Shown here: positions 22,484 to 32,399 of the stretch, in pieces
How positions within the stretch are numbered: the stretch's first letter is position 1
How the letters are laid out: each line of letters starts with the position of its first letter
Assembly: GCA_038025085.1 (NCBI GenBank)
Contig: CM076147.1
Coordinates: 23,599,001 to 23,663,000, forward strand
Direction of reading: 5' to 3'
DNA length: 64,000 bases
DNA from: Tetragonia tetragonoides
Taxonomy: Eukaryota > Streptophyta > Magnoliopsida > Caryophyllales > Aizoaceae
Translations under genes and position numbers: made by a program
The notes under the pieces: generated by a model
Databases searched by the model: none
Told to the model about the DNA's origin: nothing
Seen by the model: only the letters and a program-made list of their open reading frames with translations

Positions 22484-25400
22484 GTGAAAGAGAGCAAGCC
22501 TTGGTATATGGACAGTGGCTGCTTAAGGCACATGACAAAAGAAAAATCTGTATTTCTTTCACTAACAGCCTATAAAGGTGGAAGTGTGACTTTTGGTGAC
22601 GACCAAACAGGTGAAGTGGTTGGTAAGTCACTATCACATTCCATAGATGAAGTCTACTTAGTTGATGGTTTGAAGCATAATTTGTTTAGTGTCTCACAAC
22701 TATGTGATAAAGGGAAAAATGTCCTAGTCACTGCAAGTAGTTGCATAGTTGCGAGTCACAAGACAAATAATGTTGTGCTAGAGGGAAAGCGGCACAGGAA
22801 TGTTTATAAAGTGGATGTAAACAAGCTTTCCAGTAACTCTCTAACATTTCTTAGTGCTATTGAAACTTATGCCTCATTGTGGCATAGACGATTTGGGCAT
22901 GTAAGTCTCAATACCTTGAACAAGCTAGCATCACAGAACCTTGTCATTGGATTACCTAAGATCAAATTCAAAAGTGATGAGTTATGTGGTGTGTGTGCTA
23001 GAGGTAAACAGGTAAAGTCTTCTTTTAAGACCAAGAACATGGTAAGTACTTCACGACCCCTTGAGCTTCTACATATGGATCTTTGTGAAGCTATGAGAGT
23101 TCAAACTCGTGGAGGAAAAAGTTATGTTTTTGTTATTGTAGATGACTATTCAAGATTCACATGGACCCTGTTGCTTGTTTCTAAAGATGAAACTTTTGAT
23201 GTGTTTGAAATCTTTGCTAACAAAATGCAGAAATAGGTTAGAGCTGATATACTATCTCTAAGATCTGATCATGGCACAGAGTTTGAAAATGACAAATTCA
23301 TAAACTACTGTGTTGAACATGGCATTAATCACAGTTTCTCTATCCCAAGGACTCCTCAACAGAACGGGGTAGTTGAAAGGAAGAACAGGACCTTGGAAGA
23401 CATAGCTAGAACCCTGTTGCTAGCTAGTGATCTTCCTAGGAACATGTGGGGAGAAGCTATCATCAAAGCTTGTTATATCATAAATCATGCCATGCTAAGG
23501 CCTATTCTGAGAAAGACGCCCTATAAATTACTCCGATGAAGAAAGCCTAACATTTCCCACTTTAGAGCTTTTGGTTGTAAGTGCTATGTACATAACAACG
23601 GAAAGACTAACCTGGGAAAGTTTGATGCTAGAAGTGATAAGGCTGTCTTTGTAGGCTATGCTCCACAAAGCAAAGCGTACAGGGTCCTCAACAAGAGAAA
23701 TCAGAAAGTTGAGAAAAGTGTCCATGTTGTGTTTGATGAATCTAATGCAATTTGAGTCATTTCTGCAGGATAAAGAAGACTTCCCAATTGGCCTTGCACC
23801 AGAAAGGGAAGAAGAAGAAGAAGAAGAAGAAGAAGAAGAAGAAGAAGAAGAAGAAGAAGAAGAAGCCTCAGAAGAGACAGGTAATGCTGTGGAGGAAGAA
23901 ACAGGGTCTACACCTCCAAGAGTCCACACAATGGACTTAGGGGGAACAAATACTCCTGATATAGGAACAACACTTATAGAGGAAGGAACTGATCATAATG
24001 AAAGTCCAAATGAGGACCCTGTTCCCTCTCCACAAAGAGATGATCCAGAAAGTTCTGGCTTCCAGCCACGTTCTTAGAAACATCAGAGCTCTCATCCCAT
24101 GAATCAAATCATTAGTGATATAAACAAGGGAATTCAAACGAGAGCTTCTGTACAGACCTTTATGGCTATTTCTGCTTTCCTATCCTATATTGAACCACAT
24201 AATATTAATGAAGCTTTGCAGGATGCTGATTGGATAACTGCAATGCAAGAGGAACTCAACCAGTTTGAAAGGAACAATGTCTGGCACCTTGTTCCTAGGC
24301 CTGATAATAGGACCATCATTGGGACTAAATGGGTGTTCAGGAACAAACTGGATGAGACATGTACTGTGGTTAGAAACAAGGCTAGATTAGTTGTTCAAGG
24401 ATACAACCAGCAAGAGGGGATTGACTATGATGAGACATTTGCCCCTGTTGCTAGAATTGAGGGAATACGCATGCTGATAGCGTTTGCAGCTCATATGGAC
24501 TTCAAATTGCAATAGATGGATGTCAAAAGTGCCTTTCTGAATGGGTACTTGAAAGAGAAAGTCTATGTGAAGCAACCCCCTGGGTTTGAAAGTAATGAGT
24601 CCCCTGACCATGTCTATAAACTTGACAAAGCATTGTATGGCTTTAAACAAGCTCCTAGAGCTTGGTATGAACGTCTGTCAAAGTTCTTAATGGACAATGG
24701 TTATCAAAGGGGACAAGTTGATACAACCATGTTTTTATGAGCTAAGGGGGAAAGTTTGTTGGTTGTACAAATCTATGTTGATGATATAACTTTTTGTGCA
24801 ACTAATCAATCTTCGTGGAGGAAATTTTCTGAGTTGATGATGAGTGAATTTGAAATGAGTATGATGGGTGAACTTAATTTTTTCTTAGGCTTGCAAATCA
24901 AACAAACTTCTGAAGGAACAATGATTCATGAGCATAATTATGCTAGAGAGTTGATCAAGAAATATGGCATGAGAGATGCCAAGGTCTATGACACACCTGT
25001 TACCACCAATGTCAAGCTTGACTTGGATGAAGCAGGTAAGAGTGTTGATCAAACAGTGTATAGAGGTATGGTTGGTTCTTTATTGTACCTAACTGCTGGT
25101 AGACCTAATATCATGTATAGTGTTGTCTTGTGTGCAAGGTTTCAAGCAAACCCCAAATAGTGACATCTTAAACAAGTCAAACATATCCTGAGGTACCTCA
25201 AGGGAACTGAAGACTTATGTCTTTGGTACCCTAGAGGCGCTGTCATTAATTTCATTGGCTATGCTGACGCTGATTAGGATACCTTGTAGACAAGAAGAGT
25301 ACGACATCAGGCATGGCAACTTTCCTAGGGCGTTACTTGATCTCTTGGGCCTCCAAAATAGAAAATTCTATGGCCATGTCTACTGCTGAAGCTGAGTATG

Positions 25401-25717
25401 TGGCAGCGGCTTCGTGTTGTGCACAATTATTGTGGGTAAGACAACAATTAAAGGATTTTGGAATTGATGCAGGTTGTATGCCAATCTTTTGTGACAACAC
25501 AAGTGCTATAAATATTTCCAAAAATCCAGTGCAACATTCAAGAACAAAGCACGTTGATATTAGACATCACTTTCTGAGAGACAATGCAGAGAAAGGATTC
25601 ATTAAATTGAATTTTTGCAAGATGGAGGATCAATTGGCAGATCTCTTTACTAAACCATTGAGCAGAGAAAGGTATGAGAAACTTAGACTAGAAATAGGCA
25701 TGATCAAGATTACTTAG
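22484..25717 (+). pseudogene. Pol polyprotein of the SIRE-like element
   Basis: Copia-order domains. A protease relic with DSG in place of DTG (WYMDSGCLRHM, 22500). An integrase zinc finger (WHRRFGHVS...CGVCARGK) and core (LHMDLCEAM, DDYSRF, then TPQQNGVVERKNR past a stop at 23234-23236). RT with [19 protein letters not shown] and the catalytic YVDD at 24776. RNase H with TAEAEYVAAA (25382) and the terminal ADLFTKPL motif. Stops or frame breaks occur at 23236, about 23538, 24515, 24740, 25160 and about 25275. A (GAA)n run at about 23806-23865 encodes some 20 consecutive Glu residues between integrase and RT. Confidence 0.9.
23806..23865. repeat. (GAA)n microsatellite inside pol
   Basis: About 19-20 AAG/GAA units, an expansion within the acidic linker between integrase and RT. 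It is expressed as poly-Glu in the pol frame; poly-Lys and poly-Ser frames are shadows. Confidence 0.9.
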
Positions 25718-26060
25718 TTGTATGTGCACCCTGTTCCCTCGATGATTGGCTAGAGTGTGTCTACATGTTTTATGTGTGTACATATGTGATTTGTGGAGCT
25801 TTTTAAGCTTTGTATGTCTATGCCAGCTCGCGTGCAGTAAAATGCATAACTGTATGACCTGAACTAAAGGACTCACTTTGGTCTATTGATATATCTCTTA
25901 TTGTCCTCAAAAATGTTGTTGTATGAACCTAAAGACCAACTCATGGACCTTGTTCCCTCAGTCATTCTGCCTCAAGCTAAATTGTTCCTAACAGGCAAAT
26001 TCAAACGCATTTAATTGCGTCTGATTTCCTAATTATTAGAGGCGGTTGGGATTATTTCCC

Positions 26061-26068
26061 TATAAATA
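26061..26068 (+). promoter_or_regulatory. TATA-like box upstream of ORF3
   Basis: TATAAATA in the context CCCTATAAATAGGGG, followed by a CT-rich, leader-like stretch (26110-26215) before ORF3. The geometry is that of a plant core promoter, inside the retrotransposon and downstream of pol. Promoter activity is inference. Confidence 0.5.
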
Positions 26069-26220
26069 GGGGCTAGACCGTTGTTCTTCATTATCACAAC
26101 TCAAATCAGCTCCCTAAATTCTCTCTCTCTCAAATTCTTCCCGTTAATTCTCTCTCTCTCACAAAAATCTTCCCGTTCTTTTTTTTCTCTCTCCAAATTC
26201 TTCCTCTTCTCTTCAAGTTT

Positions 26221-27858
26221 TTGAATTTACTTCCTGTTAATTCGAAAGTCCACTCCCAAAGAACGGGCGTTTCTGAGCTCGCTGCAGACGTTGATGCGAT
26301 TCTAGAGGAAGGGGCTGGAATTGGAGCCAAGTATGTACAAGAGAAGGGTGAGAAGAGAAAGAATAAGAAAGAGGGAGTTCGGAAAGCAAAAGGAGAGTAT
26401 GAGGGAGAGAAAAAGGAGAGTGAGGGAGGAGAGAAGCCTGAAACAGAGAGCACTGCTGCTCAGGGGGAACAAGGACCTGCTGTGGAATCACCTGTTCCCA
26501 CAGCTGGTCCCAAGAAAACAAAGAAGACCACTGCTGGGTCTTCCAAGAAATAGGGTTCTCAAGTGAAGGACCCTGTCACAGAGCCTGTTCCCACACCACC
26601 ACCACCCAAGAAAAGAAAGATTGTTCCTGAACTGGTCTTGGACGCACCCACTACGTCACCCCTACCTGAAGTAGCTGAGGCTTCTTCCCGTCCTGCCAAA
26701 AGGAAGAAGTCCTTGGTTTCCATGCGCTCTGCCTCTACACCTATTGGCACAACTGGCAAGAAGAAGAAAATGAGCCAGGACGAGATTGATGCCAGGACTG
26801 CTCAAATTCTGTCCAGACGGCGCATGCCAGGTAAAATTTGGTGTTTAGACTGGATGAAGGATAATGGGGCTGAGGAGTTTGTCACAAATATTCTCTCTCA
26901 AGGGTGGGGTACTTATCTGACCACGAGGACTACCTTTCACTATGCTGAATTCAAACAGTTTTACTTAAACTGTACTGTGAAAAAGGGGGTAGTCAGGAGT
27001 GAGCTGTCTAGGGTTCCCCTTAGGTTCAATGCTTCTGATTTAGGAAAAATCTTGGGGGTTCCCTGTGATGGTTTTGCTGAGTGGGCTATGAGTGGTGTCT
27101 GGCCTGAGTATGATGGACTTGACCCTATAGCCACTATGAGAAAATACTCCAGAAATATGGAGGAGGATGTAGCCAAACGGGTCAAGGCTGTGGACCTTGT
27201 TCCTATGCACAAGCTGTACTTTGCACTTGTGTTCAGGACCCTGGTCCCTAGGGAAGAAGCCAGGGAGTTTTGCTTAACATATGACATGAGCCTAATGGAC
27301 CTAGTTCAGAGGAGAGAGAAGGTGAATCTTCCTGCTGTCATGATTCACCATATCGCCTATGTCCTCAATGTTAAGAAAATCATCCATTCTCTGCCATATG
27401 GGTATGCTCTTACTTTGGTCTTCAAGCACTTTGGCGTGCCTCTCTCTGCTGAAACTTTGCCTACGTTTGTGAATGAGGTGGGTAAGCTCTAATTGAGGCA
27501 ACTAGGGTTCAAATTTGATGGGGATCAGGAGGAGGAGAAGGAAGAGGAGAAGGTTGACTCTGAGGGAGAACAGGGCCCAGAAGCTGTTTCGATGGAAGGG
27601 GCCAGCATCAGTAGAGCTGCCATGTTTACAACGCTGCAACTGGTTGAGGCCAAACTCAATGCCATGACCTCTAAGAAAGCTGATCTAGCTCAGAAGGTTG
27701 CTGATCTCACTGATGCTGTGACCAAGGCTGATCAGGCTCATCAGAGAAGGCATGATGAGCTTGTCAAGATGCTGAAAGATGGGTTTGAGGTTGAGACGGA
27801 AGACATACCTGCTGACAACCCCAACCGTTCAGACCCTGTTCCTCCCCTTGTTGCCTAA
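26221..27858 (+). pseudogene. ORF3, accessory ORF downstream of pol in the SIRE-like element
   Basis: A single frame of about 546 codons interrupted only by TAG (26551-26553) and TAA (27490-27492). Parts in order: a Lys/Glu-rich charged N-terminal region; a Pro-rich stretch with basic clusters resembling nuclear-localisation signals (PPPPKKRKI, RPAKRKK, GKKKKMSQ); a globular domain of about 200 residues (WCLDWMKDNGAEEFV...FKQFYLNC...LRFNASDLGKILGVPCDGF) resembling the 'putative plant transposon protein' domain found after pol in many plant retroelements; then an acidic linker and a coiled coil (about 27600-27790). No membrane segment or signal peptide is seen, so it is not an obvious envelope protein. 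No in-frame ATG is seen near the start. Function unknown. Confidence 0.7.
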
Positions 27859-28589
27859 GCCTATTTTATTTTCATTTCTTTTCTTTCTCTTCCCTCTAGG
27901 CGTTGTTTATGCTGTAACAATGTCTTCTTTTGTGACTGTGCTATGTATATAAAATTGGTCCTTTTGGTTTATATGATTTGACTATTTTCTGGATGGCCTA
28001 TATCAATAGATTTTTAAGTTTGAGCTACTAATTCTTGCGTTTGTTTGCATACACTTAAACCCTGGAGGTGATGGTTGTGACATACTTGCTAAATTCTGGC
28101 TTGACTTATCTCTATTTGCATGTTTTACAACTACCAATGACACTTTTTGATGATGCCAAAAGGGGGAAGAGTGGTGTGCTTATGATTAAGTTTGATATGA
28201 TCGTGTTTAGGTTTAGTCTAGTTTAATTCTCGTACCTGTTTAACCTATTCACTATGGATGGGTAGCACACAAATTTTTTGAACTCTGCTCTAATGGTTTC
28301 TGGTTTGAAATTGTGGTTCTTCTGCCTACTCTGATTCTCTAAAGTCTTGAAGTTGCAACTCTGATTGCAAAGTTTCTCTCTGCAAAAGCCTCAATGTGAT
28401 GGAGGATAATGTTAAGCTGAAATTCTTGAAGTTGAAGTTGTAAACCCTGTTCCTACTTACCCTGGTTCTTCTGGTTAGTTCACAGCAATGGTAAGTTAAG
28501 GTAAGCGCTTGAGTTAGTTTTGGACTTAGTATAATTGGTATCTAGCTCAGATAAGCACACTAGTTTGTCATCATCAAAAAGGGAGAATT
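27859..28589 (+). other. 3' spacer of the SIRE-like element with two purine tracts
   Basis: Non-coding. It contains GATGATGCCAAAAGGGGGAAG at 28149-28169 and the terminal polypurine tract AAAAAGGGAGAATT ending at 28589, directly before the 3' LTR. The upstream motif recurs, inverted, in the unrelated insertion at 60232-60252. Confidence 0.7.
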
Positions 28590-30057
28590 TGTTGGGTTCC
28601 TGGTTTTGATGATAACAAACATAGTGTCCTTATCTTTGTGTAAACTAACTATGATGGCAGGTTTATTTAAGGATGCAAGAATTTGTAATGCTCAAAGCAT
28701 GATTGCTCATGAAGATGCTTGGATCCTCACAAGACATGAAGGCTATGTAATGTAGTTAAGTGCATTTGTCATTAGTCTTTATGTACTATGCTTGACTAGT
28801 TAGCAAGAGTCTAAGTTTATCATGACAAGGGAACAAGGTTTTAGGACTGAGTGCATGCGTCTATGAGTACAGGGGAGCATTCTTGTGAACCATGTTCTCT
28901 ATGACCAGCACAGAAGCTTGAAGGAACCAAAGGGGGACAACGAGTTGGACCCTGTTCCTTCTAGCTGTGTATCTGGACGAGTTTGCATAATATCGTATTT
29001 ATTATTTCTATGAATATTTGTGTATTATCTTTTTAGATCTTCACACAAATATTCTTCTGAAGAAATATTATTTATTTTGGAAAAATGAATATTGCAAAAT
29101 CGTGTTTTAAACAGAAAAATTATTTTATTTTGAAAAGATATTATCTTGGAAAGGTATTTTACTTAATGGCCAAGTTTATATTGTTTAGGTAAGTGAATTA
29201 TCTTTTGGAATATTTCTAATTATCTTTTAGAGATTATATTCTGATAAATCACTTGCTAGCTGGCCAAGATTTTCTGTTAAAGTATTTGGACGAGTTTTAT
29301 CACATAGGTTGGGTTAAGGAAAGTTCTTTGATCTTTCCTTAAACTCTACCCTATCTTTTTGATAAATCTTATCTTTTATATTCGGAAGAGATTTAACCTA
29401 ATGGGACTGAGCTTCTAGGCCTGCCTATATAAGGCGCCTGATAGGCTCAGTTGAAGGGTTAATCTTTGCGTGCATTATTGAGATCAGAATCATTTTTGCA
29501 AAGCGTTAAATCGTCAAAACCAGATACGTCCTATGCCCACAAGAACAACCTTGAACCCTGTTCCCTGCCCTAGTCAGTTTGAGTCTTGCTTAGATTGGTC
29601 ATTGCATAATAGGTTTTCAGTGGTATTATTTTGCTTAGTGTTGAAGCGTGTTATAGGACAAACAATCTCGTAATTTGTAATAGCTCTAGCTTAGTGACAA
29701 GCTTAGAGTTTCTCTCAGGTCTGTGTGTGACTTGGAGAGATTGGCAACGCATCAGTAATGGTGTGTGGTGTTGTTAGGGTACAGTAACGTATCCTGTTTT
29801 GGCTCTAGTTATAAGAGAAGTAGTGTGACAAAATCCCAAGTAATTGGGTCGTGGTTTTTACTCCTATTGAGCCTAGGAGGTTTTCCACGTGAAAAAAGCC
29901 TTGTGTTATTTACATTCAGTGTTTTACTTTCTGTTCAGTTCACTACATAGGAACAACGTCCATAACGTTGTTCCCTACATTTTTCTCAAGACAATTAAAC
30001 GCGAGAAATTGGAGTCACTCTATTCACCCCCCTCTAGAGTAACTTAGGCACTCTTCA
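28590..30057 (+). repeat. 3' LTR of the SIRE-like element
   Basis: TGTTGGGTTCC...CTCTTCA, 1468 bp, closely similar to the 5' LTR but 7 bp longer. The TG...CA ends and the AGCTG duplication immediately after (30058-30062) fix the boundary. Confidence 0.9.
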
Positions 30058-30062
30058 AGCTG

Positions 30063-30690
30063 CTTACCCACACTATTCAAATTATTCTCAGTGTCCTGCA
30101 TTACACACACCAAAGCATTCAATCACCATTGTACAGTTTCTGACTTCACGTCATTGGCAATTTCCCACGAAAACAATGTGTGAAGGGACACATCAACGTG
30201 GTTTAATTCGTTCCAACTCTTAGGTTGAACATCAATTTTTCCTCTTTTGTTGTTCATTAGTTTTGAAACCAGTGACCTTTTAGGCTCGGACACTGCATGG
30301 AAAGGAACAACAGCAGTGATTCATAAACAAAAGTCATTATGACGCTAACACATCTGACAACTTTCATCACCGTTGAAAGGTGATGATTTCTTCCTTAAAG
30401 AATCTCAATGACCCTAAACTGTCATAATCGAGTTGCTTCAATGACAAACTTACTTCCTTGGCTCTCTTGATTAACTCTTTCCTTGAGAGGTTATAACTAG
30501 CAATGCAGCTCTCTACTCCTGAGCTTTCTGCTCCCTTAGATAGTTAAGATTCAAGCCTTTCTGCCGCTCTTGTAGCCCTCCAATTCAAACATTAAGAAGC
30601 CTCGAGCATCCTTCAACAACTCGCCAAAACATGAATCGTGTTAGCGGAGAGAAAGAGCTTGTTGAGTCAAGGGCAGGTTATTTCTAAGGC
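30063..30690 (-). pseudogene. Second DUF241 gene, decayed; 3' end displaced to 18-19 kb
   Basis: Minus-strand translation in several frames recovers the family order: NNLPLTQQALS (30680), GELLKDARGF, ASYNLSRKELIKRAKEVSLSLKQLDYDSL (30505-30415, homologous to RKEIIRSAKKLMLSLRQLD of copy 1), CVSVIMTFVYESLLLFLSM, then after a frame change SEPKRSLVSKLMNNKR, and ALVCVMQDTENNLNSVGKQL up to the copia insertion. At least two frame breaks and one in-frame stop are present, so it is a true pseudogene. The coding end continues beyond the two inserted elements at 19070-19044 and 18118-18098. Confidence 0.8.
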
Positions 30691-31600
30691 TGATGTTGAC
30701 AGTTCGTCTTTGGTTCTGAGCTTTTTTATTTATAAATATCACGCCTTTTCTGCTGAGATCATTGCTCTATAAACGATCTAGGAACTTTCTGATCATACTC
30801 CAAAAAACATGGCACACGAGTGGGTTGTTTACTTATCATATTGTCAAGGAGGTTTGGTATATCTTATGATAAAGAACTGAAATGCGCATGCCAATGTTCA
30901 GAAATTACTCCTACATGTGATTTCATCCTGTAAGAAAAGGTTGTTGTTATCTTTGACAATATACTTGGTATTTTGCTCGATGGAAACCGGTTTTAGGGAG
31001 TCACCTGTGAATGTAACACATCTACCAAAGTGTCTGAAAGATCAAATTCAGCTTTTTGAAGACATTTCTCCGCTCGAGTCAATTTTCTGTCTCCAATTGT
31101 CATGTTGCAACAGGATGTTGGCCCTCTAGATACCGGTACCTGCTGTATGATTGACGAATTGAGAAACATTGAAAGAAACATATTTATTTATAAATACAAT
31201 CATAGAGAAAGAAGAATGAAGCAAGTTAGGATTAGAGAGAATTAAACCTAGTGACATGGATTAATTGAAACCCTGATACTTCACCAGTTGTCCTTCAGAG
31301 TTTGATACTTGAAGGAATCTACTTTCTGCTAAACAAGACAAATGACTACATTAGGGAAGCAAGACAAACAAGACAACCGTCTGTGTCAAGGTCCATGCAA
31401 CTACTCCAAATCGCTCAACTGAACTATGAATCGAAGTAAACAATACGAGAACTGACACAGATTCTTAAGCTGGAGCAATACACCTTTGATCAGCCCTTAG
31501 ACAAGTAATGATCACACAGAACATATTTTGAGCTAAATACGTTTATAGCGGACCATGCTACACATACACGGGGTGCATCTGTAGAGATATACACTTTTAA
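30691..31600. other. Intergenic, nothing firmly recognised
   Basis: Upstream side of the decayed DUF241 gene. A 62-codon open stretch on the minus strand (31181-30993, ...KLTRAEKCLQKAEFDLSDTL...) has protein-like composition but no family that I can name. Confidence 0.35.
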
Positions 31601-31870
31601 TCTGAGATGAACATGTGGTAAAAAAAAGTAGAATATTCTCCTTCCCTACTTATCTAAGCATGACATCAGCATAATCTTTTTCAATTTAAATTTGAATGAA
31701 AATTTTGAACTTTTAATTTCAAATTTCAAAAGACACACCCACCTTCATAATTACTTCTCTTTCCAATGCATTGAAACTAACTCACCCCATTATTTATTTT
31801 GCTAATGGAGAGAGATAGACACAATATAATTGTGGGTTGGCAACCCACTGGGTCAATGAAATATTTTTGA
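31600..31870. repeat. MITE-like repeat related to the element at 57837-58247
   Basis: GGAGAGAGATAGACACAATATAATTGTGGGTTGGCAACCCACTGGGTCAA (31807-31856) matches the right-hand end of the MITE at 57.8-58.2 kb (GATAGACACAATGAGTTTGTGGGTTGACTACTCA...TGGGTCAACC). The other end is not clearly recovered. Confidence 0.45.
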
Positions 31871-31995
31871 CACATTTTCTTGCTCCACCATCATCCACCA
31901 CCACTTTCAAACTTTCAATTTCAAATTTCAAAAGACACAACCACCTTCATAATTACTTTCCTTTCCAATGCATTGAAACTAATTCACCCCATTAA
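31711..31995. repeat. Direct duplication of ~85 bp
   Basis: 31711-31795 and 31911-31995 are near-identical (TTTCAAATTTCAAAAGACAC...CCTTCATAATTACTT...CCAATGCATTGAAACTAA). The MITE-like segment lies between the copies. Confidence 0.75.
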
Positions 31996-32399
31996 TTTCA
32001 TTCAATATTCTCCAATACCCCATAAATTATCTGGCCAACTTTCTCCGACTTGAACACAAAACCCACAGCGATGGTTGTCCAGCCAAAATGTTCGACACAT
32101 TTTCTCGTTCCAACGTAATAAAATTTTGGCTTTAACGTTTCATTCTATCAAATTTATTTCTAGTGAAACTAAAAATGTCGAGTTTAAAATTTTCCTTTAA
32201 TTTTTTTATTAAACAATCTAATTGAGACATCCACAGTTATCTAACAATGAAACTTTGTTTTTTTGGTTACATGGAAGGCTAAGAGCCCAAAAAACAAAAG
32301 AAAAGAAACTACAAACTAATCATTCTAGGCTTTGCAACTCCAATAAGATCTGCAAAGAGAACACTCATCATGCTTGGAATAGGGGCTGCAAACTCTTGC

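Larger units (their letters stand above)
19071..30057 (+). mobile_element. SIRE/Maximus-like Ty1/copia retrotransposon, degenerate
   Basis: Complete element of about 11 kb. It has long LTRs (19071-20531, 28590-30057), an initiator tRNA-Met primer site, gag, pol in copia order (protease, integrase, RT, RNase H), an extra ORF after pol, and a polypurine tract. The target duplication is AGCTG (19066-19070 and 30058-30062). Long LTRs, a coiled-coil gag tail and a third ORF point to the SIRE/Maximus lineage; this is an inference from structure. The reading frames are broken at many points, so it cannot move by itself. It inserted into the 3' end of a DUF241 gene. Confidence 0.92.

Noticed and set aside
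23528..23940. Poly-Ser (minus) and poly-Lys (plus) frames near 23.8 kb
   Set aside because: They are shadow frames of the (GAA)n run in the pol gene; the poly-Glu frame is the coding one.
26130..26759. Several minus-strand frames opposite ORF3
   Set aside because: Shadows of the Lys/Glu-rich and Pro-rich coding strand.
26221..27858. Envelope protein interpretation of ORF3
   Set aside because: No signal peptide or hydrophobic membrane segment is visible; the basic clusters and coiled coil point elsewhere.
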